Positions 11,257-23,835 are shown, numbered from the stretch's first letter. The stretch is 64,000 nucleotides of DNA from Cryptomeria japonica (GCF_030272615.1 NC_081407.1:373952087-374016086); one strand, 5' to 3'. Notes: a model not told the origin generated them from the letters alone. Translations and numbers: made by a program.

Positions 11257-12117
11257 TGTTGGCATATGGACACTCCAATGAGACATTGTGTGTGATTGAA
11301 GGTTTTGTCATTGATGGAAACCTTGCAATCCTATGGCACCGGCAAGACATTATACTGGCAAAGCATTACACAGGCAACCTTGCAATCCTATGGCACCGAC
11401 AAGACATTGTACCAGCAAAGCATTACTCAAACAAAACAGTGCTCCGACATCAACAAAATCAATCTACACCGGCACCGGCACAGAAGGAAATATGTATACT
11501 GGCATAGAGGCCGACAGGATTTTTGATATGTAATATTTTGTTTATCATTGTAAGCCGACTTGGCAAATTGTAAAATGACTCTTGTATATAAAAGAGATCA
11601 TTGTAGGCATTTGTAGGATATGGATAGAAAGCAATAAATAAATTATAAGGCAGACCTAATGTGCGAATTGTAGGTCAAGGGTATATGTAAAGAACAAAGC
11701 AAGAACCGGTACTGAATCTGGCATTGAAGATGCTACTGTAAAGCAGTACAGAATATTGGATTTGTGTAAATCCTCATTGTAAGTCAGTGTGACTTCTTAT
11801 TGAGTAGTGAGCTCTAGGCAGTTGGCCTTCCTGCATGTGCAGGCCCCTATTGTAAGTAATATTCTCTTATTGGCCAGTAAGTGAATATTGTGGGTCACAA
11901 ATCCCACCGAGGTTTTTCCCACATGGGGTTTCCTTGTTAAACATCTTGTGTTATGGTGTTCTTTTCATGTGGATGCTTTTGATTCTGTTATTTGCATTAA
12001 TTCTTGCATATCGGTATACTGCTACTTTATATTCTACATATTCAGTTTTAAGAAAATTTCATTACCAGTCAGATACTGATTCACCCCCCCCTCTCAGTAT
12101 CTATGGGAACCCTAACA
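11257..12117 (+). repeat. 3' LTR of element C
   Basis: This 861-bp copy ends with CCTAACA, and GAATC follows at 12118-12122. It has two copies of the 57-bp internal repeat against three in the 5' LTR. Confidence 0.93.
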
Positions 12118-12122
12118 GAATC

Positions 12123-13866
12123 TACATTGAACCCATCAGCACAGAATGAAGATCCAGTTACACCGGTATCATCTAAAAATTCCACAGTAACTGAGGAACA
12201 ACAACAAACAAAGACACCCCAGTATGTAAGATTGAATCATTCAGAAGATCAGATAATTGCAAACAAATATAGAGGAGTTATGACAAGAGGAAGATTAGCA
12301 AATGAAGAGGTATGTCTTATTTCTCAAATTGAACCATCATCAATTAATGAGGCATGTGAAGATAAATTTTGGATTAAAGCTATGGAAGAAGAATTAGAGC
12401 AAATTGAGAAGAATAACACTTGGACATTAGTTCCCTGGCCTAAAGATAAAAATGTTATTGGAACCAAATGGGTCTTTAGAAACAAACTTAATGAAGATGG
12501 TAAAATAATCAGAAATAAAGCAAGACTAGTGTGTAAGGGATATTCTCAAAAAGAAGGAATTGATTACAATGAAACCTTTGCATCAGTAGCTAGAATTGAG
12601 GCAGTGAGATTATTTTTGGCTTTTGCAGCTCATAAGAACTATAAAGTATATCAGATGGATATTAAATGTGCATTTTTGAATGGAATTCTTGAAGAAGAGG
12701 TTTACATTGAACAACTTGATGGATTTTCTTTAACATAAGACAAAGATATGGTTTGTAGGTTAAAGAAAGCTTTGTATGGGTTGAAGCAAGCTCCAAGAGC
12801 TTGGTATGCAAGATTAGATAAATATCTTTTAGAGATTGGTTTTTTTAAAGGTAATGCAGACAGTAATTTATACTATAAAGTAACTGATGATGATATCTTG
12901 GTTATAGAAGTTTTTGTTGATGATATAATCTTTGGAGGAGAAGATGGATTATGTAAAGATTTCTCTATCAAAATGCTGCAAGAATTTGAAATGTCTATGA
13001 TAGGAGAAGTAAAATTCTTTTTAGGATTGCAGATTTCTCAGACTGACAGTGGTATATTCTTGAGTCAATCAAAATAGTTAAAAGAGCTACTAAATAAATT
13101 TGGGATGGAAAACTCTAAACTGGTAAGTACACCTATGACTACAAATGACAAATTATCAATAAGAGATGAATCAACACCTATTAATCCAACCAGGTACAAA
13201 TCTATGATAGGAGGTTTACTATATTTAACACAAACAAGACCAGATATTATGAATGGAGTATGTATTGTTTCAAGATTTCAAAGTAATCCTAGGGAAAATC
13301 ATGAATCAGCAGTAAAAAGGATTTTATGGTACTTACAAGGCACTACAAATCTTGGATTATGGTATCCTAGAGATGACAACTTTGAATTATGTGCATATAC
13401 AGATGCAAATTGGGCAGGAGATGTAGATGACAGGAAAAGCACCACCGTTGGAGCATTTTTCCTTGGAAGTAGATTAATTTCTTGGTTAAGCAAGAAACAG
13501 AGTTGCACAGCTTTATCAACAACAAAATCAGAATATGTTGCAGCAGCAACAAACTATACACAGGTATTATGGCTTAAACAAATGTTAAAGGACATAAAGG
13601 TAAATTGCAAGGAACCTATAACTATCTATTGTGATAACACTGCAGCAATTGATATATCCAAGAATCCGGTACTACATTCTAAAACTAAACATGTTTCTAT
13701 CAAACTAAACTTTCTGAAAGAAAATGTTGAAGCAAAACAAGTCAAACTGGCTTATGTGAACACTAAAGAGTAGATTGTAGATATTTTTACTAAACCTCTA
13801 CCTAAGGAGACTTTTGAAAATCTAAGAGAACAGCTTGGGGTCATACCCCCACCAGTAGATACTTAG
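12123..13866 (+). pseudogene. Ty1/copia gag-pol of element B, 3' part (reverse transcriptase, RNase H)
   Basis: This is the continuation of the frame cut at 5366. After a Ser/Thr-rich linker comes the RT domain: [48 protein letters not shown] and the catalytic FVDDIIFGG. RNase H follows with TDANWAGD, the Glu of SEYVAA and YCDNTAA, and the frame ends at TAG 13864-13866. It is broken by TAA 12736, TAG 13075 and TAG 13771 but has no frameshift. The stop at 13771 falls where element G reads TKEQLADIFTKPL, so it replaced a Gln codon. The catalytic residues are intact, which suggests recent inactivation. Confidence 0.93.
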
Positions 13867-14240
13867 AGAATTGATGTCTGTCATCAACTGATAGAACTAA
13901 TAGAGATATATTCTTAATCCGGCTTTGATGAGGAAGCTACTTCTTAGGGGGAGTAGTTGGTATATTGAAATTAGTTGGTATTTTGTATATGAAACTAACA
14001 AATGGTATTTTGTTGTAACTTTGGTATTTGATGTCAAAGGGGGAGAGATTGGTATGGAAAAACACAAAAAGAAACACAGAAAGATACATGTTACTCCTAG
14101 GGGGAGAGATTGTTTATTTTGGTTTTTGAACTTAGTAATAATCTTTTGGGAGATTGTTGGTTTTTGGTATTTGGCATTTCTGTTTTGGCACTTTGATGGT
14201 TTTTCCATCTTGTGTTGCCATCAATGCCAAAGGGGGAGAT
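13867..14240 (+). other. 3' leader of element B with polypurine tract and three look-alikes
   Basis: The non-coding stretch before the 3' LTR ends in the tract GCCAAAGGGGGAGAT (14226-14240). Three similar purine runs lie upstream at 13941-13955, 14033-14047 and 14096-14112, two of them followed by GATTG or TTGG as at the real LTR edge. Confidence 0.7.
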
Positions 14241-15311
14241 TGTTGGTATTTTGGTATGGTTTTGTCATTGATGTCAACACCTACTAAACACTTATCAACT
14301 CTGGCACATTGGAGATCTAGCAACATTCACCGACAAGCAAGTGACTAATGCACAGTCACTGGTATATGGTTCACCGGCAGGATACAGTGATCACTGGTAC
14401 TTGGAATGGCATGGAAAATACTTGGTAATGTCGAAGACATTGTTTGGACATCATATCTTGGAAAGTTGTTTATCAATTTATTCATATTTGCATATTTGCT
14501 TTTACCGGCAAATAGGTCCAGGGTTATCTAGGGTTACACCGGCAGGTTTAACTCTTCCAAATCAGCATGGCACACTATGAAGATAATTGATTAATGTTGT
14601 AAATGCATTGAGCCGACATGCTAAATCAATTATTGCATCCAATATTGTATTATTTGTAAAATGATTTTATTGTAATATCTTGTAGAGTCGACCTACTATA
14701 ATTGGTCTTAGGTTATGGTATAAATGTAAGATCTTAAATATAAGATCGATTGTGGAATACGAAGAAGGTTGTGTGTGAAGGTATATGCGAGATCTAGTAG
14801 AGCTATACATGAAGACATCATTTGAAGGTAAAGCTAAGGTTTTGTGAAAGCATATCAGCATTACACCAGTACTGAATTTAGCATATGAAGATGCTATTTT
14901 AAGCAGTACATTCTTATTGGATTTAACCATCCAATTGTAGTCAATGTGACTCCTATTTGTGTTTGAGTAGTGAGCTCTAGGCGGTTGGCTTTTCTGCATG
15001 TGCAGACCCCATTTATGTACACTTACTATCCACAGTAGTATCATCTGATTGTGGGTAAGGTTTTCCACCGTGGTTTTTCCCCTTACAGGGTTTCCACGTA
15101 CAAATATTGGTGTTATGTGTTGTGGATGACTTTGTCTTTTGATTTCATGCATTAATGTTTACCGGTATTGCATTTATCAGTTAATTTGTTTCACCAGTAT
15201 CACAGACTGTTTCACCGGTATTAAACAATAATTTGATTAAGTGATTTTTGGTTTAATATTTTAAGACAACTGATTCACCCTCCCCTTCTCAGTTGTCCCT
15301 GGGACCTAGCA
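14241..15311 (+). repeat. 3' LTR of element B
   Basis: This 1071-bp LTR starts TGTTGGTATT and ends CCTAGCA, directly followed by target duplication TATAC at 15312-15316. A TATA-like TATAAAT lies at 14719-14725. Confidence 0.93.
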
Positions 15312-15316
15312 TATAC

Positions 15317-15646
15317 CCTATACAAATTTTCATGCCTTATGTCAGCTTACAAAGATATATACAATATCAAATTACATGTCAGCCAGATAACATAAATGCA
15401 TAATAATTAAAATCAATGGCCGATACTGGATCCAAGATGTGTCAGCCTCCAATATCGATAACCTTTACTAAACCATGTCGGTCTGCATTGTCAGTGGCCA
15501 AAGAAATCCTTCTGTCCTGTCGGTGTAGATTTTGTGAAGTGTCTGTCAGTACACCATAGAATCAAAACATGAAGTCGGAACACAAAATCATGTTGCCATC
15601 AATGACAACATAGTGAAACCAACCAATAGAGTGTCAATTGCCAATA
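15317..15646 (-). repeat. 5' LTR of element A, outer part
   Basis: This resumes the LTR of element A after element B. Read on the - strand it starts TATTGGCAATTGACACTC, which aligns with the C LTR start TGTTGGCATATGGACACT with a G-to-A change in the terminal TG. It also shares the GTCATTGATGGCAAC motif near the LTR start. It abuts gypsy coding sequence at 15647. Confidence 0.68.
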
Positions 15647-16878
15647 GGCACATCCAGGTGTCAAGAAGATGCATGTAGATTTGCGATAGTTGTATCATTG
15701 GACGGGTATGAGGAGAGACAAAGATGATTATGTGGCATGTTTCTTAGCATGTCAGCACGTGAAGGAAAAGCACTAGCATCCAACAGGTTTGTTGCAATTG
15801 AACCTGGTTCCAAAGTGGAAATGGGATATTATATCCATAGATTTCATTGTTGGTTTGCCTATGTCTTTGCGTCGGCATGATGCTATTATGGTCATCGTTG
15901 ATAGGCTGACCAAGGTGGCACATTTCTTACTGATCAAATCATCCTATACAACAATGTCAATGTCTCGTATTTTCATGGAGTAGATTTTGAGGTTGTGTGG
16001 TATTCCTCGATGGATCATTTCAAATCATGATCCAGTGTTCACCTCAATGGCTCTTCAGCATGATTTGGGAGCACAATTGAACTTTAGTTCGACATATCAT
16101 CCAGAGACAGATGGTCAGACAGAGAGGGTGAATCAGGTGTTGGAGGATATGTTGAGGATGTATGTCATGGACTAGTAGTCTAGATGGGAGAATTATATTA
16201 ATTTAGTAGAGTTTGCCTATAATAATAGGTATCATAGTTTGATTGGCATGTCTCCTTTCCAGGCATTATATGGTAGGACTTGTTGTACACCCTTGAGTTG
16301 GGAGAGATTGGAGGACAAAGTACTACTTGGTTCAAGATGTTATAGGACATGGAGCAGTAGGTGATGCGTATTAGAGAGCATTTGGCAGTGACATAGGATA
16401 GACACAAGAAATATGCAGATGCTCACCATGTGGACAAGAAGTTTGCGGTTGAGGATAAGGTGTTTTTGAGAATGCGTCTGTGAAAGAGTCCAATCTGTTA
16501 TGGAAAAGTCTCTAAGTTGGCACCTCGATTTGTAGGACCTTTTGAGATTTTGGAGCGGATTGGTCCTGTAGCATATCGCCTTACCTTTTTGCCTAGCTTG
16601 TCCTGTATCCATGATGTATTTCATGTGTTTTTTTTTAGGCTTTATCATCCTGATATGTCGCATGTTTTGGATTGGCATGCACTGTAGGTCGAGGATAGGC
16701 AACTTTCTCTGGAGCCCATGCACATTCTTTAGCTTCGAGGGCTGACTCTCAGGGGTCGGGTCATGGAGCAAGTAAGGGTCCAATGGGACCCAAGTGATGA
16801 TTCTTTAGCGACATGGGACAATGCAACACGGATGAGAGAATTGTACCCCTATCTATTCTCAGGCTTCCAAGAGTAAGA
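15647..16878 (+). pseudogene. Ty3/gypsy pol remnant (element D): integrase and chromodomain-like tail
   Basis: The remnant opens inside the integrase zinc-binding region (AHPGVKKMHVDLR) and runs through CQHVKEKH-like residues into the integrase core: [13 protein letters not shown], the ISNHDPVFTS segment and TYHPETDGQTERVNQVLED, giving the D-D-E set. The tail has a GMSPFQALYGR block and, near 16770-16860, VRVQWDPSDDSLATWD followed by LYPYLF, resembling the chromodomain end of Tekay/Del-type chromoviruses. Several stops and frame changes occur. Protease, RT and RNase H would lie upstream, beyond the insertion of A and outside the window. Confidence 0.85.
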
Positions 16879-16883
16879 CTAGG

Positions 16884-16898
16884 CAAAGGGGGTGAGGA
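16884..16898 (+). other. Polypurine tract of gypsy element D
   Basis: CAAAGGGGGTGAGGA directly precedes a TGTAGTGTCCC sequence, the usual layout at the start of a Tekay-type 3' LTR. It follows the end of pol by only a few bases. Confidence 0.65.
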
Positions 16899-19800
16899 TG
16901 TAGTGTCCCTCCTCGATTTACATTTTGATTCATGATTCAATAGACTTATCTAGACTTATGATGATTATGGCTTTATTCCTATGCAATAGACATTTATAAT
17001 GCTATATGGACATATGATATATTGATGAATTTTGATGATCTATGTGATGAATGACATGTTATGATTATTCGATGGATGGTATTTCTTGATGGACTTATAT
17101 GTATTCAAGATTCTTATGTGATTTATATTATTTCATGATATATGACGATGATACTAACCGTACTCCATGATGATAATTTTATAAGATGTGTTTGTATTGG
17201 GTGACTGTCTTCGTGAAAAGGACGATGCCTTATCACTCATCGTGAGCATGATAAGTTGTAGCGACTCTTTCACTTGCCTACGAATATGATGTTGTATATA
17301 TATGTTTTTTTGTATTTATCAGTGGATGCAGGATTGCAGGTACTAGACATCAACTCCGCCTAGTCTCACAGGTTTGAGTGTGTCCTAATCCCAATGACAA
17401 TTGTTGGAGATGACTTGGTTTTCCCTCACCTACTCATGATCATGTATGTTCACCTTGTCAGTCTTGTTGGGTGTAAGTGTTGTCTAGTCTTGTGTCGACA
17501 TCTCGTTCTATCTATGTGTAGTTGGTTATGTGTGTGTATGATTTATCATGGATTGAATTAATTATCCTATGGTTGCATAATGTTTATCTAATTAATTAAT
17601 TAATGTTGAGTAATAGTTATTAAAGTTATAATTAATCAATTAATTAATGGATATTTGATTTATTATTATTGAATTTATTAATGTTTGATTTATAAATTAA
17701 TTGGTTTTATTTTGGACTTAATTGATTGTTATTTATTTAATTGATTTATTGACTATTGTTTTATTTAATTAATTTTATCCTTTTGATTTTTTTATTGTTA
17801 ATTGATTTATTTAATTTATTTTAGATATAGTTATGAAGTTGACTTTGTTTAATTAATAATTATAAAAGTATAAAGCCTATTTCTATTTCTACACTCCTAA
17901 AAAGTAATAATATTATTATATTGCTTTTACTATGCATGGGAGGTGTAAAAATAAAATAAAGTTAATTTTACCTACCCTCCTAATTGATTGGGTGGATTTA
18001 GAATAATAAGTAAAAAATATAATAAAATATTCTTACCTTGGAACTATACACGATAGGTAAGAAATATTGATTTTTGGATTATTTTGATTGGCTAGGATTT
18101 TTGAATAGTTTGTTGTGTATTTTCTATTTATTTCAAATTTCTGGATGGCTGTCGGGTTACTAGTCGATAGGATTTTGATTGAAGCTTTGCTATTTTGGCT
18201 TGGATCTTGGTTTGCATTTGGATTTTGGAAGCTCTTCTTCAATTTTCATCCTTATATTTGCAATCTCCAGGTTGGAGTTCTTCTTTCATGTTTAGTTTTC
18301 TAAAATTCTTGTCTTCTCTGTGTCTTCCTATGAAATGATTTATTTGTGATTTTTGAATAAATAGGGAAAATAAAGACATTAGAGTTTAAATTATTTAGAA
18401 TCAAAATGAATGAAAAGGGGGGAATTATAGATTGGCTCCTTATGTTTGAGTGAGATTCTTGAGTTGATTTGTTTATGTAGTGAACACTGGATAAATGCAT
18501 ATATGTATATACATTTTCTATGTGGTTGTAGAATGTTTTTTTTGGTATTTAAATGTTTATTTGGGTATTATACTCCTTGTGAACTCCTGGTTGTAATGGG
18601 GGTTGTTTCTCTATGTTTTGAGTGTTTCTGTGACTATGTAAGAGCTCATGGAGCTCCCTGTGACTGTCTATGACATGTTTCAATCTATTGTAATCATTTT
18701 GCAAGTGTGTTTGAGTGTATGGAGTTTCTTTTTTTAAGTCTATTTGGCCTATGTAGAGTTAGAGCTATCTCCCATGCACTTAGACTCTCAAAATGCAAAT
18801 TTAGCCATTAGGACTATGCACTGAGTTGCAAACTTATTCTTCTAAGTTAAATTTGATGTGTAAACCATGTGTACACCCTTACCAATGCTTATCCAGCCTC
18901 TTGGTCATTCCCTTGAGGTTATTTTTTTTCTCCTGAGTCAATTGGAGTAGTCACCTTACCTTCAGGATCGTTCAAACTTGAAATTTTGCATACTTTACTA
19001 GAAACGCCACCAAAACTACCAGAAATGCCACCATAATAACTAGTAACACCACTATGCATACTAGGAACACCATGATATAGACCCAAAGTGCTGAAAAATT
19101 GACTGTGAGAGCTAACCTTCAGACTGAGAAAGCTGACCTATGGACCCAAAACACTGACCAATGGACCCAGAACATTGTGCAATCAACCAAAAATGCTATG
19201 CAATGTACCAGAAATGCTACCCTACATACTAGGGGTTCTAACCCACATATCAAGAGAGCTAAACTAGTCCGGAAGGCCCAAAAATGTCAATTTTAGTGTT
19301 GTCAAATCCTAGTATGGATTGTGTGAGTTCCCAGATCAGTGATGTTATGTGTTCTTGAAAGTCTTTAGTGAGAATTATTTATGTGTTTTGATGTCATTTT
19401 ATGTGTTACCCTATGGCTTGGCATGTGATTAGGGGGAGTGGGCTTCCTTGTGATGACCGGGGTCATGTGAGTTAGTTTGCTTGGCACCTAGACCTCCAGG
19501 GCACAATGAGAGTTTTCTTTTTTGTAATTTGGTAATAACATTTAATAATTGATTGGGTTTGGGTTTCATCTAATAAGATAATTCTATTTGGTTGGGCCAT
19601 ATGAGATGGCAATCTATTCTCCCTTGTACTCACATAGGTTGAGATGGCTCCACATGTCTATTAAGGGAATTTTTTCACCCTTCTTTTGTGAGGGTAGCTT
19701 GTATGACTATTAGGAGTATGGATTTCTCTTCTTTGTGAGGATAGCATACATGTATACTATGGGTGAATATTTACCTTCTTTGTGAGGCTATCACGTAGGA

Positions 19801-20867
19801 GTGTGACTAGTAAGGATGGCTATATTCCCTTCTATATGAGGACAACATGTGATGACACTCCATTCCTACATGTGACCATGACCATATGCCATGATTTATT
19901 GTACGCCTCTGGAAGAGTTTATTGTTGATTTCAGCCTTGTGATGTTATGTGATTATTGTTATGTTGAGTTTATATGTGTTATGTTGAGTCCTATGGTTGT
20001 TAGGTATCAACCTAGGTCTTGAGTGAGTGTTGGAACCCCATGTCATCTCCTAGCATGGGGGTGGTTCCTATTTGGTTCCACATGGTCGGGTGGTTTTGAT
20101 GCCTTCTCCCATTGGGATATTCTTCATTGGATTTGTGTGCATGGATGTGGATTCGATTACACTTCATTATGTGAGAAGACTTTCAGTTGATTCTATGTAT
20201 TTTATTACTCATGTATTCATGATGGCATTGCATTAAGGAAAGGATCATGGACCTTGTTAAGTAAATCTATGTAATGTGACATTGTAAGATTTGGAAATTG
20301 TATGTAAAACGAAATGTCCTATTGTATGTTTAAAGAAATTAATGTATGATTTTTAGATGGAATATGTACTTTGATTAGATATCATGGATGTATGTTAATG
20401 TAATTGTATATGAAAGTATTCCTAATGTTATGCATACGATTCCTAGTTCTAAGTTAGTCTTAATGGATGTAATGGATTGCTTATGAGATTAGTATCATGA
20501 TGTTAGAAAGGATATGTGTTAGCTTTATGATCTTGGAATGGATGCATTATATAGAAATAGTAACATTTGGTATTGGTTCTTAAAATTAACCTAGTCTATA
20601 GAATGTTACTCTTAAGTAGTGGCATTGAGATACCCTAGGGAAGAGATGATATGATATGTTATTTCACTTGCGTAAATTGTGTTATGTAATGTAGTAATTA
20701 AGATTAAGATGCAATTTATAATGATGCAATCAGTAGATGATGTATATGATATGCATTAGATGGATGTTATAGATGTTTGTGTTGCTTAGTAAATGAGTTT
20801 TAATTTTTTTGTCTCCAATGTAGATAGATTAGGTGTATTTCTCTAGGCTATTTTGGCGAGAATTACA
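16899..20867 (+). repeat. Probable long 3' LTR of gypsy element D
   Basis: The start at TGTAGTGTCCCTCC is well supported by the polypurine tract. The end is less certain. The best candidate is AATTACA at 20861-20867, giving TGTA..TACA inverted ends and a length of 3969 bp, within the range of long chromovirus LTRs. No second copy is in the window. The interval is AT-rich at 17540-17900 and contains no credible gene; short open stretches near 18115 and 19099 look incidental. Confidence 0.45.
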
Positions 20868-22295
20868 CCCCCTCATTTGAATAAGTCCATCTATCCTCTC
20901 CACATGATTTAAGTCCTAATTTGATTCAATTCAAGTGAGCAAGCAATCAAGCATTTTTAAGACATTGAAAGAGAGGGCAAGTATTCAAGCTTCATGCATT
21001 CAAGATGGCATCCATGATCAAGAATTCATGAAGAAATCTTATATCCTACAAGATAACATCAACCTTTTCATGACTACTTCAAGGCAATATTTGTCAAGGT
21101 ATCGTATTCGAATATTTGGCATTTTAATTTGGATCTAGCTTATAACCCTTTTAGGGCACGTTTTACATATCAATTATAGTTAAATATATTTTAATCTCAA
21201 TTTTAAACCTGGGGTTTGATTTAGGAAACCCCTTATCCCCAACATAATTTCTCTTCTTCTATGTGCAAGTGATAGGTTCACAAGCTATAATTACAGAATT
21301 AGGTAGACTAGATAGAGACAATCGGATCTAGATTTTGTAGGCATGAAAAGCGGAGGACAGGGTCACCCCACACATCTATGTCTAACAAATTTTTGATGTA
21401 ACTTTGAGGGTAGATTCTGAGTATCATTTCAGTTCCTAAAAATTCACTTTCATCTGCATCTAACATTCTGACAATTCCAATGTCATTTAGAGCATCATTG
21501 TCCTAGATTTTCAAGATCAAATTCTAGTCACAAGTTCTACTTATCTTCTTTATTATTGATGTATGTTTATATCTACATATCAAATCTAAAACTATTGGTT
21601 CATGTCAATTTATGTCGATTTTCCATCCTTAGCTCTAGATCTAGCATTTACTTTACACCTTTGTAGTATCCATTTCAACTCAAACAAAAGGGAGTAGAGC
21701 CCAATCAACATTTAACCCTCTTCATAATCAAATTGAGGTTAAATCTATTGAGCTTGTCTCTCCCTAATCTAATGCCCCTATGAAATAGGTATAGTTCCTA
21801 GTTTGCATGCCTAAGATTGTGAACACCTATCTCACCACATTACATTTTGGTGAACCTGACATAGTGTTTGTATTAATTCTGATTTTTATCTTAGATTTGA
21901 TTTTTATGCATTCATTTTTTGAAATACACCATGTATGAAATTAAACTACATAAATTTAGAGGTCTAATTCATAAAAACCCTAAATATTTTAAAAAAATTG
22001 ACTTGTGGGTTGCTTACTTTATATTCTTAGATTTGATTTCTATGCCATATTATTTTAGAGTTAGAAGCATTAATTATTCATTTCTTCAATGCATATTTCT
22101 TAATGAATCATTCTATTAAAAAATTGCATTGTTTAATCATATGTTTTTTTGGTATTATCAATTGTATGAGAGGTATTGTGAGTACAAATCCATACCATTA
22201 GCTTTATTTTCACCTCCATCTAATATCTCGGTGTGTTTAGAAGTTATAGAATTATGACTTTCTAAAGTTCAAATACTAAGGGGTATGAGTCTAGG
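20868..22295. other. AT-rich interval without recognised features
   Basis: No gene, LTR pair or repeat is evident. A short imperfect inverted repeat (GGGGTTTGATTTAGGAAACCCC core, 21209-21232) may mark the edge of an old LTR element whose gag follows, but nothing confirms it. Confidence 0.4.
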
Positions 22296-23643
22296 TTGAA
22301 TAACCTATTCAATGGGAACTTGGGTGAATCCTCTATCCCTAAACAAGACATATCTAAAATCATGGGGAACCATTCCCCTCTCACTTTTTATGATGAGGAT
22401 GAAACTTTAAGTCGAGTAACTATTGACCAATTGGGGAAGCTTGACCATGAGTTGGATAAGCTTCAACAATGGATGGGTCAAGAATACTCAAATAGTGAGG
22501 TAATCCCCTTGATTGAAGGCTTGAGGAGAATGATTCAAAGTGATGAATTGGTGTGGAAGTTTTATGAGATATTTTCAAATTGTTGACTCTAATGTTATGC
22601 CAATGAAAAGTTGCATCGAAGCTCTTGGTCATTCCAATCCTACAACTCAAGTTGAGAATTTCATTCCTATGGCTACATCTTTGCCTAATGTTCCTACATA
22701 TACATATTCCATCATGGTTGAATCCACACAAAATGTTAATTTTACACATGTCAGTAATTGGGGTAATTCTAACAATCAATACTTCTACATAGCTCCTTCC
22801 ACTACCCTTCCATTTTGTCACAACCATCTTCTATACGCACCTACCATAATGTTCCACCTTCCTATATTCTCAAGCTCCACCTATTTATCCTAACATTACA
22901 CCTCCATCACAATCCAACATGTCCAATTCCAATTCATCCATGAAAGCCACTATAAACAAGCTAGCTCAAAATGTGTCATCCTTACAACAATAATTGGCTT
23001 CTTTAACCCAATCCAAATTTAATGTTCCCATATGTGATATGGCTAGCCCACTCTCTGATGACATTGTATGTGTTATTATTCCTCAATACATGGTGTTCCC
23101 CATTTGGAGCTATACAATGGAAAAGGTGACCCCCAAACTCATGTGAATAATTTTTACCTTTACAGATAAGGCTATGAAATGGTATTATTCCTTGCCTCGT
23201 GGATCAACTTATTCTTTTCAACAATTGGTTAATGGATTTATCCAACATTTTCAGAATAATATTGGTCCTCAAATTAATTAAATAACTGATTTGATGCATT
23301 GTAAATATTTTTTTAAAAAGTGACTAATTTCATTGGTATATACAATCATTTGCATTCACAAATTGCTTGGCATGTGTTTGATGGTGAAGTTCAAAGGATT
23401 TTCATTAATAATTTGAAAAAAGATATGAGAGATAAGCTTATGATTTCTTATTTTCAATCTTACACACATTTTTGGAAAATCCTTCATAATTATCAACTTC
23501 AAGTGAGTCAATTTGAATCCTCCTCATTAATGGATCTGGTTGATAAGAATGAGGGCACTCAACATCAATTATTTCAAAATTTTCAAAAACAAAAAAATAA
23601 TTTCATCAAGATCAACATCAATTCTTCCAATCACATTGATACA
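22296..23643 (+). pseudogene. Degenerate Ty3/gypsy gag
   Basis: The readable parts are a Gln/Asp-rich N-terminus (22296-22586) and, from about 23100, the gag core: LELYNGKGDPQTHVNNF, then KAMKWYYSLPRGS, FQQLVNGFIQHFQNNIGPQ, TNFIGIYNHLHSQIAWHV, QRIFINNLKKDMRDKL and NYQLQVSQFE. Order and wording fit the retrotransposon gag domain of plant Ty3/gypsy elements. A deletion is likely between NNFYLY and KAMKW, and several stops and frame changes are present. No protease or RT follows. Confidence 0.6.
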
Positions 23644-23835
23644 TAAGTGACAACCACAACTTCAGGTGTGGCCCCTGTATCATCAATATTTACATGTCAT
23701 AATTTTACTCCTCTTTCTAAATCATTACATAGTATAATGCTTAGATTAATTAATGCTAATGTGATGAAGCTTCCTCCCATTTGTAATGTATGGAAATGGA
23801 GTTGGGGCTTTCACAAGTTAAACAATGTAAACTAG

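Larger units (their letters stand above)
5367..12117 (+). mobile_element. Non-autonomous LTR retrotransposon (element C) nested in element B
   Basis: This complete 6751-bp element lies inside the pol frame of B, between GAATC duplications. LTRs are 5367-6278 and 11257-12117, with TGTT..AACA ends. It has a tRNA-Met primer site (6281-6292), a polypurine tract (11242-11256) and two long reading frames (6350-7483 and 7788-11051). I find no protease, integrase, RT or RNase H motif anywhere between the LTRs, so it must borrow enzymes. Its primer site, first leader bases, LTR 3' end and polypurine tract closely match those of B, pointing to a B-like helper. Elements A and E look like relatives. Confidence 0.93.
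1875..15311 (+). mobile_element. Full-length Ty1/copia retrotransposon (element B) carrying nested element C
   Basis: The element runs from a 5' LTR (1875-2898) to a 3' LTR (14241-15311) and is flanked by the 5-bp target duplication TATAC at 1870-1874 and 15312-15316. LTR termini are TGTTGG and CCTAACA (CCTAGCA in the 3' copy). A tRNA-Met primer site follows the 5' LTR and a polypurine tract precedes the 3' LTR. Without nested element C and its target duplication it is about 6.7 kb, normal for a copia element. It encodes one gag-pol frame. It is inserted in the LTR of element A. Four in-frame stops make this copy inactive as it stands. Confidence 0.95.

Noticed and set aside
18033-19296. Small proteins inside the presumed gypsy LTR
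   Set aside because: Short frames without conserved words, on both strands, inside a non-coding LTR; the Thr/Asn-rich one at 19099 reflects a local imperfect repeat.
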